Part shown: positions 1-6,723 of the stretch, piece after piece | Position numbering within the stretch: position 1 is the first letter of the stretch | How the letters are laid out: each line of letters begins with the position of its first letter | Assembly (NCBI GenBank): GCA_017412265.1 | Contig: JAFPYK010000059.1 | Span: 1-10,700 of the forward strand | Direction: 5' to 3' | Source of the DNA: Lachnospiraceae bacterium | Lineage (GTDB): Bacteria > Bacillota > Clostridia > Lachnospirales > Lachnospiraceae | Length of the DNA: 10,700 nt | Made by a program: the position numbers and the translations under genes | The notes under the pieces: model-generated | What the model saw: only the letters and a program-made list of their open reading frames with translations | Told to the model about the DNA's origin: nothing | The model's database searches: none

Positions 1-1171
1 CGTCCTCGTCTCCGGCTTCCTTCTCGGTCGTGGTTGCCTGCGTGTCCGCCTTCAGGTACGCCTCGTTGGAGGTCTTCAGAAGCCGGTGGACGCTGAGCGA
101 AGTTCTCTGGTCCGTCACCTCGGTCAGGCCCTGGGTCATCGGGAGGATCATCGTCAGGCCGTCCGAGAAGGTTCTCGTGATGGACATGTGATAGCCCACC
201 TGCGGCAGCAGGTAGGTTTTGTAGGTGCCCAGATAATAGCCGCTGCTCTCCACGACGATGCCCGGATGGCGCTCCACGCCGTAGTAGCGGAGCAGCTCCT
301 CCAGGTTCGGGAGCTCTTCCTCGGAGTTCGACAGAAGAATCACCACATTGCCGCCCTTAGCCATGAAGTCCTTCACCATCTGGCTCTCCTCCTCGGACAG
401 ATCGTAGGTCGGTCCGTTGAAGAGCAGGACATCGCAGTCCTCCGGGATCTCGGTTGCGGTGTACATGTTCAGGTTCTTCAGTGTAATATTCTGCTTGCCC
501 ACCGACTTGGTAAATGCGTCGGAGAGCTTGGTCTCGCCGTGGCCGCCCACATAGTACATGGTCGGGAGGTCGCTGGAGGAGACCGCCACGATACCCGCGG
601 TCACCTGGCCTTCCACGTCCAGGCCCGAAGCCTCGATGGAAGAAGAGGTATTGGCGTAGGCCAGCAGGTTCTCGTAATCGATGTATTTGTATGCCCCGGT
701 GTCATTGTTGACCACGATCAGGCTGTTGTTCAAAATCTCTCCGGTCGTGTACTGCTTCGCGAAGTTCGGATACAGGACGACGTCCTTGAGCTCCAGATGC
801 ACCTTCGAAGACTCCGCGGGATAACGCTCGACGATCTTGTAGATCGTCTCCTCCTGCAGGCCCTCCTGCGCGATGTAGTAGATGGAGATATCATTTTCCA
901 GGCCGTTTAAGATCTCCTTCGTGGTGTCGGTCAGGGTAAATACCTGGCTCTTGCTGACGTCCACCTGCAGATCCAGGGTGGTCACGGCCAGGTTGATAAC
1001 CAGGACCACGACGATCATCATCAGGATCATCAGGGTGGAATAAGCACCGGACTTAAAATTCTTGGAGTTGATCAGATTCTGGCCGGAGCCCTCGGCCTTA
1101 GTGTTCATGGCCTCGCTCTGCTCCTCGATCAGCTGCTTCTTGTCGAGCTTTTCTTTCTCTTTTTTCGCCAT
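1..1171 (-). CDS. GldG-like auxiliary subunit of ABC exporter (3' end beyond window)
   Basis: The third gene of an ABC exporter operon; 390 residues are visible and the C-terminus lies beyond the left edge. A charged Lys/Glu-rich cytoplasmic tail (1-43) precedes one hydrophobic segment (about 44-65), so the protein should be membrane anchored with most of its mass outside. Next comes 'DVSKSQVFTLT' (71-81), which matches the opening of the GldG/ABC_transp_aux domain (D-x-S...Y/F-x-L-[ST]). 'GGHGE' (209-213) and 'DVLLFNGPTYDLSEEE' (247-262) followed by a GGNVVILL strand are typical of the Rossmann-like GATase-type domain in this family. The last visible residues (about 375-390) form a Thr/Glu/Asp-rich low-complexity linker, probably before a C-terminal membrane helix. 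The ATG at 1171 is preceded by AAGGAAGGGG and lies 16 bases after the permease stop. Substrate and exact role are unknown; in Flavobacterium GldG works with GldA and GldF. Confidence 0.85.
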   Translation of the reverse strand, partial: MAKKEKEKLDKKQLIEEQSEAMNTKAEGSGQNLINSKNFKSGAYSTLMILMMIVVVLVINLAVTTLDLQVDVSKSQVFTLTDTTKEILNGLENDISIYYIAQEGLQEETIYKIVERYPAESSKVHLELKDVVLYPNFAKQYTTGEILNNSLIVVNNDTGAYKYIDYENLLAYANTSSSIEASGLDVEGQVTAGIVAVSSSDLPTMYYVGGHGETKLSDAFTKSVGKQNITLKNLNMYTATEIPEDCDVLLFNGPTYDLSEEESQMVKDFMAKGGNVVILLSNSEEELPNLEELLRYYGVERHPGIVVESSGYYLGTYKTYLLPQVGYHMSITRTFSDGLTMILPMTQGLTEVTDQRTSLSVHRLLKTSNEAYLKADTQATTTEKEAGDED

Positions 1172-1187
1172 CTCTCTCACCCCTTCC

Positions 1188-2051
1188 TTAGTTCCATCTT
1201 CTCTTCTTGATGGTCTGCACGGTCAGGAACCAGAACAGGAACACCAGGCTGAGATAATAGATGACACTCGCGAAATCGATGATACCCAGGCCGAACGCCT
1301 TGTAGCGCTCAAAGAGCGAGAACCAGTTTAAGAACTTGACGACCGAGCCGTCGAAGAAGCTGGGCTTTAAGAGGTAGAGTGCGGTCAGGATGACCTCCAT
1401 CGCGCCCGCGAAGATCAGTGCCACGTTGATATTCTTCAGCGACGTATAGAGCACCACGGAGATCAGCAGGTTCAGGACGCTGAAGATGATCCATGCGCTT
1501 AAGTTGTCGCTTGGCACCACCTGGACGATATAGCTCATCAGGTAGGTGATCAGGAAGACCAGGAAGGATAAGACCGCAGCGATCACCTGGTTCTCCGTCG
1601 TGGAGCTGATGAACATGCCGATCGCCATGTAGGCCGCGCCCATCAGGGCAAACCCGAAGATGTTGGCATAAGCCAGCGGATAGTCCACGTTGCCGAACTG
1701 TCCGAGGATCAGCGGGTAGAAGCAGATCACCGCGACGACGATCAGGAAGAGCGTATAGACGGCCAGATATTTGCCCAGGACGATCTTCTCGATGGTCAGC
1801 GGGGAAGTATAAAGCAGCTGGTCCGTCTTCGATTTGGTCTCCTCGGCGATCATACGCATGGTCACCGTGGGGATCAGGATGATGAAGAGCAGGCCGATGG
1901 ACTGCAGTACATAGTCAAAGTTCGCGTAGCCGCCTACCAGGTTGTAGGAGGTAAAATAGATGCCGACGACGACCAGGAACAGGGCGACGAAGACGAAGCC
2001 GATCATGGAAGTAAAGTAAGACCGGAGTTCTTTTTTATAAATCGCGATCAT
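1188..2051 (-). CDS. GldF-like ABC-2 type permease
   Basis: Membrane component of the ABC exporter, 287 residues. About eight hydrophobic stretches are visible: near 17-36, 48-66, 92-116, 129-149, 155-178, 186-203, 207-227 and 258-280; the exact number crossing the membrane cannot be fixed by eye. The N-terminal 'IYKKELRSYFTS' and the loop 'MRMIAEETKSKTDQLLYTSPLT' (65-86) are hallmarks of the ABC-2 permease group that includes GldF and NosY; the loop is thought to face the ATPase. The C-terminus is basic ('IKKRRWN'), fitting a cytoplasmic end. The start ATG overlaps the ATPase stop as ATGA (2048-2051), so translation is very likely coupled, with AAAGGAG about 11 bases upstream inside the ATPase gene. 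The next gene begins 16 bases after the stop. The substrate is not indicated by the sequence. Confidence 0.9.
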   Translation of the reverse strand: MIAIYKKELRSYFTSMIGFVFVALFLVVVGIYFTSYNLVGGYANFDYVLQSIGLLFIILIPTVTMRMIAEETKSKTDQLLYTSPLTIEKIVLGKYLAVYTLFLIVVAVICFYPLILGQFGNVDYPLAYANIFGFALMGAAYMAIGMFISSTTENQVIAAVLSFLVFLITYLMSYIVQVVPSDNLSAWIIFSVLNLLISVVLYTSLKNINVALIFAGAMEVILTALYLLKPSFFDGSVVKFLNWFSLFERYKAFGLGIIDFASVIYYLSLVFLFWFLTVQTIKKRRWN

Positions 2052-3004
2052 TTCTCTTCCTCTCCTTTCTCCTTCTCCATGTTCTGCACCAGCTTGATGA
2101 AGATCTCTTCCAGAGTCATCTCGATGAGGTTCATCGCGTAGATCGGCAGATGCGCCCCGGCGCAGGCGTCAAACACCTGCTCGCGCACGTCGGTATCCTT
2201 GGAGTAGACGTGCATCTCCACGATGCCGTCCTCTTCTCCGACCACGTCCACGCTCTCCACGTCGCCGATGCCGAGGATGAGCTCCTTCGCCTGCGCGGCG
2301 CTTCCCTTCACTTTCAGCTCCAGGCGGTTGGATCCGGACATCCGGCGGGACAGGTCTTTGATCGAATCATTGACGATCATCTTGCCCTTGTTGATGATGA
2401 GCACCCGGTCACAGACCGCGCTGATCTCCTGCATGATGTGGGAGCTCAGAATGATGGTGTGGTCCTTGGCCAGGCTCTTGATCAGGTCTCTCACCTCGAT
2501 GATCTGCGACGGGTCAAGTCCGACCGTCGGCTCATCCAGGATGATGATCTGAGGATTGCCGATCATCGCGCCCGCGATGCCGGTTCTCTGCCGGTAGCCC
2601 TTGGAGAGGTGACGGATCAGACGGTTCTGGTAATTCGTGATCTTCGTGCTCTCCATCGCGTTCATCACGTCGTCAAACCGGTCTTCCCTCTTCACGCCCT
2701 TGATCTCGGCGACAAAGAACAGGTACTCCTTCACCGTCATATCCGGGTAAACCGGCGGCAGCTCCGGAAGATAGCCGAGGCATTTCTTCGCCTCCTCCGG
2801 CTCGTCCAGGATGTCATGGCCGTTGATGGTCACCGTTCCCTCGGTCGCAGATATATAGCCTGTAATGATATTCATCGTGGTGGATTTCCCGGCGCCGTTC
2901 GGTCCCAGGAAGCCCAGCACTTCACCCTCATTCACGGTAAAGCTCAGGTGATCTACCGCATAATGATCCCCGTACTGCTTCACCAGGTTGCTGACTTCAA
3001 TCAT
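2048..3004 (-). CDS. GldA-like ABC transporter ATP-binding protein
   Basis: ATPase of the exporter, 318 residues. All nucleotide-binding motifs are intact: Walker A GPNGAGKST (34-42), signature LSKGYRQ (133-139), Walker B IIILDEP (153-159) with D-loop VGLD, and switch histidine in SSH (His189). The Q-loop position reads 'GYLPELPPVYPDMT' (77-90), with Glu where many ABC proteins have Gln; from memory this LPE form is usual in GldA-type proteins, so it need not mean lost activity. About 90 residues after the ATPase core form the accessory C-terminal domain common to this subfamily, ending in a Glu/Lys-rich tail. I chose ATG 3004 because AAAGGAG lies 7 bases upstream and the ABC homology begins at once (MIEVSNLVKQYG). 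An upstream in-frame ATG at 3058 would add 18 residues without a good ribosome site and would run through a palindrome. First gene of the three-gene operon. Confidence 0.93.
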   Translation of the reverse strand: MIEVSNLVKQYGDHYAVDHLSFTVNEGEVLGFLGPNGAGKSTTMNIITGYISATEGTVTINGHDILDEPEEAKKCLGYLPELPPVYPDMTVKEYLFFVAEIKGVKREDRFDDVMNAMESTKITNYQNRLIRHLSKGYRQRTGIAGAMIGNPQIIILDEPTVGLDPSQIIEVRDLIKSLAKDHTIILSSHIMQEISAVCDRVLIINKGKMIVNDSIKDLSRRMSGSNRLELKVKGSAAQAKELILGIGDVESVDVVGEEDGIVEMHVYSKDTDVREQVFDACAGAHLPIYAMNLIEMTLEEIFIKLVQNMEKEKGEEEK

Positions 3005-3011
3005 GATTCTT

Positions 3012-3018
3012 CTCCTTT
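3012..3018 (-). promoter_or_regulatory. Ribosome binding site of the ABC ATPase gene
   Basis: AAAGGAG on the minus strand, 7 bases before the ATG at 3004. It decides the start against the longer frame beginning at 3058. Confidence 0.8.
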
Positions 3019-3028
3019 GGTTTCTATA

Positions 3029-3045
3029 CAGGCGGTCACCGCCTG
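3029..3045. promoter_or_regulatory. 17-base palindrome, candidate operator or leader hairpin of the ABC operon
   Basis: Perfect inverted repeat CAGGCGGT-C-ACCGCCTG, with 8-base arms around a single central base. It ends 24 bases before the ATPase start codon and 10 bases before its ribosome site, downstream of the likely promoter. An odd-length, one-centre palindrome is typical of a binding site for a dimeric repressor. In RNA, six GC-rich pairs with a five-base loop could also form just ahead of the ribosome site. Which of the two applies cannot be told from sequence, and no regulator gene is in the window. Confidence 0.55.
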
Positions 3046-3061
3046 CTTTCACCTGCATACC

Positions 3062-3117
3062 ACACAGTTATATCATATATTTGTGTTTCTGCACGCAGAT
3101 TTTTTCTTATAAATCTA
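3062..3117 (-). promoter_or_regulatory. AT-rich promoter region of the ABC operon (weak consensus)
   Basis: The spacer between prfC and the ATPase gene is much richer in A+T than the genes around it. On the minus strand it offers overlapping -10-like hexamers TATGAT (3077-3072) and TATAAC (3072-3067). No good -35 box lies 16-18 bases upstream of either, so a regulated or activator-dependent promoter is possible. Inverted arms ACACA (3062-3066) and TGTGT (3082-3086) flank the -10 candidates, and a second 12-base repeat TCTGC-AC-GCAGA lies at 3088-3099. No convincing rho-independent terminator for prfC is seen here, so read-through from prfC is possible. Confidence 0.4.
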
Positions 3118-4704
3118 TTAATTCCGCCCGAACTCCGAAAGCACCAGTCCCTCGTTGCGGTCGAGGATGGTCTTGATGCTCCAGGGATGCGTGTAGATGA
3201 GCAGCGGATTGCCCTTCAGGTCCCGGATCTTCTTCGTATCCGAAGTCACCGAAATCTTGTCCACGTCGATGCCGGGGTTCTCGATCCAGCGGATGTACTC
3301 GTACGGCAGGATCTCCAGTCCGATCTCCACGTTGTACTCCGACTTGAGCCGGTACTGCAGCACTTCAAACTGCAGGACGCCCACGACGCCGACGATGATC
3401 TCTTCCATGCCGGTGTTCGCCTCGCGGAAGATCTGGATCGCGCCCTCCTGCGCGATCTGCTCGATACCCTTGACGAACTGCTTGCGCTTCATGGTATCCA
3501 CCTGGCGCACTCTCGCGAAATGCTCCGGCGCGAAGGTCGGAATCCCTTCAAAACGAACCGGCGTCCCGGTGCACAGCGTATCGCCGATCGAGAAAATCCC
3601 CGGATCAAAGATGCCGATGATATCACCCGCGAACGCTTCCTCCACATGCTTGCGCTCATCCGCCATCATCTGCTGCGGCTGCGCCAGGCGGATCTTGCGC
3701 CCGCCCTGCACATGCTGCACCTCCATGCCGGCGTCAAACTGCCCGGAGCAGATGCGGATGAAGGCGATCCGGTCCCGATGGGCCTTGTTCATATTCGCCT
3801 GAATCTTGAACACAAACGCCGAAAAATCCGAAGAGAACGGATCCACGGTCCCCTCCGTCGTATTGCGCGGCAGAGGCGGTGTCGTCATGTCCAGGAAATG
3901 ATTCAGGAAGGTCTCCACGCCGAAGTTCGTCAGCGCCGATCCGAAGAAGACCGGGCTTAACTCGCCCGCGCTCACACGAGCCAGGTCGAACTCATCGCTC
4001 GCTCCGTCCAGCAGCTCGATCTCCTCCGCCAGCTGCTCATGCAGCGGCCTCGTGATCAGCTCGTCCAGCGACGGATCCCCGAGCTCCGCCTCGACCGTGT
4101 CCACTTCCTTCTGCCCGTTATTGGCTGCGAAGAAGCGCGTGATCTTGCCGGTCTCCCGGTCATAGACCCCCTTGAAGCTCTTGCCCGAGCCGATCGGCCA
4201 GTTGATCGGGCAGGTCCGGATCCCCAGCACCTCCTCGATCTCGCCGATCAGGTCGAACGGATCATTGGCCTCACGGTCCATCTTATTGATAAATGTAAAA
4301 ATGGGAATGTGACGCATGACGCAGACCTTGAACAGCTTGATCGTCTGCGCCTCCACGCCCTTGGACCCGTCGATCACCATCACCGCGGAATCCGCCGCCA
4401 TCAGCGTCCGGTAGGTATCCTCCGAGAAATCCTGATGGCCCGGCGTATCCAGGATATTGATGCAGTAGTCCCGGTAATGGAACTGGAGCACCGAAGACGT
4501 CACCGAGATTCCTCTCTCCTTCTCGATCTCCATCCAGTCCGAGACCGCGTGCCTGGCGGTCTTGCGGCCCTTGACCGATCCTGCCAGGTTGATGGCTCCT
4601 CCGTAGAGCAGGAACTTCTCGGTCAGCGTGGTCTTGCCCGCGTCCGGGTGCGAAATGATTGCAAATGTTCTACGTTTCCTGATTTCTTCCTCTAACCTCG
4701 TCAA
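3118..4704 (-). CDS. prfC: Peptide chain release factor 3 (RF3)
   Basis: Translational GTPase that removes RF1 and RF2 from the ribosome after peptide release. From the TTG start it has 528 residues, the usual RF3 length. G1 is SHPDAGKTT (18-26), the conserved switch I stretch is 'ERGISVTSS' (63-71), G3 is DTPGH (86-90) followed by the RF3-type QDFSEDTYRTL, and G4 is NKMD (140-143). 'INWPIGSGKSFKGVYD' after G4 is also characteristic of RF3 and argues against EF-G, LepA or tetracycline-protection proteins. The C-terminal part ('VGVLQFEVLQYRLKSEYNVE') fits RF3 domain III. I chose TTG 4704 because AGGGGAG stands 7 bases upstream and the frame then follows the TPR gene by 29 bases. A GTG at 4773 gives 23 extra residues not expected in RF3, overlaps the TPR gene and has a badly spaced ribosome site. 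Probably the last gene of the DUF5717 operon; a weak start may lower its translation. Confidence 0.95.
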   Translation of the reverse strand: MTRLEEEIRKRRTFAIISHPDAGKTTLTEKFLLYGGAINLAGSVKGRKTARHAVSDWMEIEKERGISVTSSVLQFHYRDYCINILDTPGHQDFSEDTYRTLMAADSAVMVIDGSKGVEAQTIKLFKVCVMRHIPIFTFINKMDREANDPFDLIGEIEEVLGIRTCPINWPIGSGKSFKGVYDRETGKITRFFAANNGQKEVDTVEAELGDPSLDELITRPLHEQLAEEIELLDGASDEFDLARVSAGELSPVFFGSALTNFGVETFLNHFLDMTTPPLPRNTTEGTVDPFSSDFSAFVFKIQANMNKAHRDRIAFIRICSGQFDAGMEVQHVQGGRKIRLAQPQQMMADERKHVEEAFAGDIIGIFDPGIFSIGDTLCTGTPVRFEGIPTFAPEHFARVRQVDTMKRKQFVKGIEQIAQEGAIQIFREANTGMEEIIVGVVGVLQFEVLQYRLKSEYNVEIGLEILPYEYIRWIENPGIDVDKISVTSDTKKIRDLKGNPLLIYTHPWSIKTILDRNEGLVLSEFGRN

Positions 4705-4711
4705 ATGTCTT

Positions 4712-4718
4712 CTCCCCT
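4712..4718 (-). promoter_or_regulatory. Ribosome binding site deciding the TTG start of prfC
   Basis: AGGGGAG on the minus strand with 7 bases to the TTG at 4704. It lies in the 29-base gap after the TPR gene stop codon and supports an unusual TTG start over the longer GTG-started frame. Confidence 0.7.
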
Positions 4719-4733
4719 GCTCGTATTCTTCCC

Positions 4734-5450
4734 TCAGCCCCGCAGAAAGGCCTTGCGGATCTCTTCCTTCCACTCCTCGATCAGGACATCGTAATCCTTC
4801 TCGCGGATGCCTGCGGCCTTCGCCCTGGCATACTCCGGAAGCTCCCCGCGCGCAAGTTTCCCTGCCTCTGCCGCCGCGATCTTCGACGCCGAGTTGCCGT
4901 CGGCCTGCGCGGCCTTCTCAAACTCCTCCGCGGCCTGCTCGAAACTGCCCACATAGAGATGCGCGATTGCCAGATTATGCATCACCTTCGCGTAATCGCT
5001 CTTGCGCATCGTCCCCGGCTGCTCCGACCGCAGCAGCTGCTCATACTCCTCCGCGGCCTGTGCGTAGCTTCCGTGCTCCAGATAACTGTCGCCCTTCATC
5101 TTCCACTTCTCCACCGGGGAGCACTCTCCCATCTGCTTCATCAGGTAGATGGTATTCTTCACTTCATTTTCGGTATAATAATCGCTCGCCGCGAGCACCA
5201 GCGCGATCTTGTCCTCCACCGGGGCTTCCTCCCGGATCAGGCTGTAGAGGCGCTTGGCCAGCTTCTTCTCATCCAGCTGCTCATCCAGCCACATGCATAG
5301 CGATTCATCAAAATCCTGGTCGGACACCACATAGACATTCTCATACAGAGAGTAGCACAGCTCCTCCAGCGAATAGAGATGCCGGTTCGTCAGCCCGAAC
5401 AGATACGGCTTCGCGGCAAGCGGGCCGCTGCATAAGATCACCTTACTCAT
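4734..5450 (-). CDS. TPR protein of the DUF5717/DUF5716 cluster, function unknown
   Basis: A 238-residue protein, predicted cytoplasmic: no signal peptide or membrane segment is visible. The first 110 residues ('MSKVILCSGPLAAKPYLFGL' onward) form a mostly helical domain I cannot assign. Two tetratricopeptide repeats follow: about 113-146, with G120, Y123, L124, G127, Y129 and A132-A133 in place, and about 152-185, with N159, A161, Y166, G168 and A173-A174 in place. A basic and acidic helical tail (190-238) may be a third degenerate helix pair. TPR domains usually dock on partner proteins, often on the ends of chaperones, and here the neighbour is an Hsp70-like protein, so a co-chaperone or adaptor role is a reasonable inference. 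The ATG overlaps the upstream stop as ATGA (5447-5450), and GGGAGG lies 9 bases upstream. A longer frame starting at 5504 lies inside the upstream gene and is less likely. Confidence 0.85.
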   Translation of the reverse strand: MSKVILCSGPLAAKPYLFGLTNRHLYSLEELCYSLYENVYVVSDQDFDESLCMWLDEQLDEKKLAKRLYSLIREEAPVEDKIALVLAASDYYTENEVKNTIYLMKQMGECSPVEKWKMKGDSYLEHGSYAQAAEEYEQLLRSEQPGTMRKSDYAKVMHNLAIAHLYVGSFEQAAEEFEKAAQADGNSASKIAAAEAGKLARGELPEYARAKAAGIREKDYDVLIEEWKEEIRKAFLRG

Positions 5451-6721
5451 GACGCGCTGCCTCCCATCCGGAATTCCCAGGTCCGGCCGCTGGCCGGATA
5501 CCACTCGCCAAAGCCCAGATCCGTCACCCGGACCGCCACCTCATCCACCGCAGAGCAGGAGAATTCCACCCTGATCCGGGTCATCTTGCGCGGCCGCTTC
5601 TCCAGGCCGTCCAGGAAGAAGCTCTCCTTCGTCTTCTCCCCGGTCAGCGCGTGGACCAGCGTCAGGTCCAGCTGATCGGTGTCATCCAGGATGAAGTCAA
5701 ATGATTTCTTGACGTCAAACCAGTTCACACCAGGCTCTAACACCACAATATTCTCGGTTCTACCCTTGTAGAACAAATTCATATTCACCTCATACAGGGA
5801 CGTCTCCTCAGCCATCACCAGGTACTCCCGGCTCATGGCCTCCGGCCTTCCCTGGCAGTCCGCCAGGCGCTGCGCGTAGCAGCACGCTCCCTGAACATAC
5901 AGATTGTCCCCCAGGAACACCTTGCGTCCCCGGGTGATCCTTCCGAGCGCCTTCCCGGCAAGCTCCTCATCCGCAAACCCGCTGCCAGTCGCATAGACCC
6001 GCAGCACCATCTGCTTGTTGAACAGCTTCGCGGCCGTCTCCGCAAATGCATCCGCGTAGTCAAATCCTTCCTTACACGGAAGCACGTCCGAGAGATCCCC
6101 GCCGACCAGCTCCACCAGGACCGGGCGCCTCCTCGTCTGGAAACGCACCTGCCGGTACTGCATGCCCTCCGGCCGGTAATCAAAGAGCGCGGCCACACCG
6201 CCGAGCACCTCTTTCCTCCGCCGAAGTACAAACTCGCCGAAGCTCTGTCCGCGGCTGATCATCGTCACACGGTCCTCATATAGGCCGAGCTTCGCCAGAG
6301 CCGCAGAGAGCCTCTCCCGGACCTTCGCCGAGAGATCCGGAAGCACGATCACCAGGCTTGCGATCAGCTGTCCCGGCATCTGCTCCTTCACCTGCAGCAG
6401 GCACCGGCGCAGGAACCGCTCCATCACCTCTTCCGGCGCAAACTGCGCCGTCAGGATCTTCACCGGCTCCTCCTGAACCAGCTTGTGAAGCAGGTCGCGC
6501 ACGGCCTCGCCCCGCGCGTCCGCCTCCATCGCTTCCATCTCCGGGCCGATCATCCATCTCTTCGTGGCATCCTCCACGCCGATCGCCGTCGGAATCTTCT
6601 CCGCCTTCGCATCCGCAAACACCACGGTCACCGGCTGCGCCTGCGCATCCTCACAGCAGCAGATCTGGGTAAACTCATAATCCAGATCCATGCCGACCAA
6701 AAGCGTTTTCTTCTGTTCCAT
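5447..6721 (-). CDS. DUF5716-type degenerate Hsp70-like protein
   Basis: A 424-residue protein that can be laid along DnaK from end to end. Residues 8-18 (LVGMDLDYEFT) match phosphate-1 but lack the Gly of DLGTT. Residues 42-62 resemble the 'IPS-V-F...LVG-A' region. 'LVIVLPDLSAKVRERL' (123-138) matches 'ITVPA-F--SQR'. 'VTMISRGQSFGEFV' (152-165) falls where INEPTAAAL stands. 'ALFDYRPEGMQY' (178-189) is the phosphate-2 site with its DLGGGT glycines lost. 'YATGSGFADEEL' (243-254) and 'DNLYVQGACCYAQRL' (272-286) match the adenosine motif and the DEAVA-GAA helix. Residues about 350-405 resemble the Hsp70 substrate-binding beta domain; no helical lid follows. ATP hydrolysis is therefore doubtful, though nucleotide binding may remain. 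No membrane segment or signal is visible. It starts 2 bases after the DUF5717 stop. The DUF number is from memory; the Hsp70 resemblance is read directly. Clustered cysteines occur at 21-23 and 280-281. Confidence 0.75.
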   Translation of the reverse strand: MEQKKTLLVGMDLDYEFTQICCCEDAQAQPVTVVFADAKAEKIPTAIGVEDATKRWMIGPEMEAMEADARGEAVRDLLHKLVQEEPVKILTAQFAPEEVMERFLRRCLLQVKEQMPGQLIASLVIVLPDLSAKVRERLSAALAKLGLYEDRVTMISRGQSFGEFVLRRRKEVLGGVAALFDYRPEGMQYRQVRFQTRRRPVLVELVGGDLSDVLPCKEGFDYADAFAETAAKLFNKQMVLRVYATGSGFADEELAGKALGRITRGRKVFLGDNLYVQGACCYAQRLADCQGRPEAMSREYLVMAEETSLYEVNMNLFYKGRTENIVVLEPGVNWFDVKKSFDFILDDTDQLDLTLVHALTGEKTKESFFLDGLEKRPRKMTRIRVEFSCSAVDEVAVRVTDLGFGEWYPASGRTWEFRMGGSAS

Positions 6722-6723
6722 CC

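Noticed and set aside
86..910. Plus-strand open frame opposite the GldG-like gene
   Set aside because: Its composition is rich in His, Arg and Val without known motifs, and it lies wholly inside a well-supported minus-strand gene.
3005..3058. An 18-residue N-terminal extension of the ABC ATPase from an ATG at 3058
   Set aside because: It has no proper ribosome site, passes through the 17-base palindrome, and ABC homology begins exactly at the ATG at 3004, which has AAAGGAG at 7 bases.
3080..3120. A rho-independent terminator after prfC
   Set aside because: The AGATTT/AAATCT pair is AT-only with a long loop, and the GC-containing repeat at 3088-3099 has no following T-run in the right direction.
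2150..4695. Several plus-strand open frames opposite the ABC ATPase and prfC
   Set aside because: Both minus-strand genes carry complete, ordered family motifs. The antisense translations are Arg/His/Leu/Asp-rich shadows with no ribosome sites worth noting.
3118..4704. Tetracycline ribosomal protection protein or EF-G instead of RF3
   Set aside because: The sequences following G1, G3 and G4 (SHPDAGKTT, QDFSEDTYRTL, INWPIGSGKSFKGVYD) and the 528-residue length are those of RF3.
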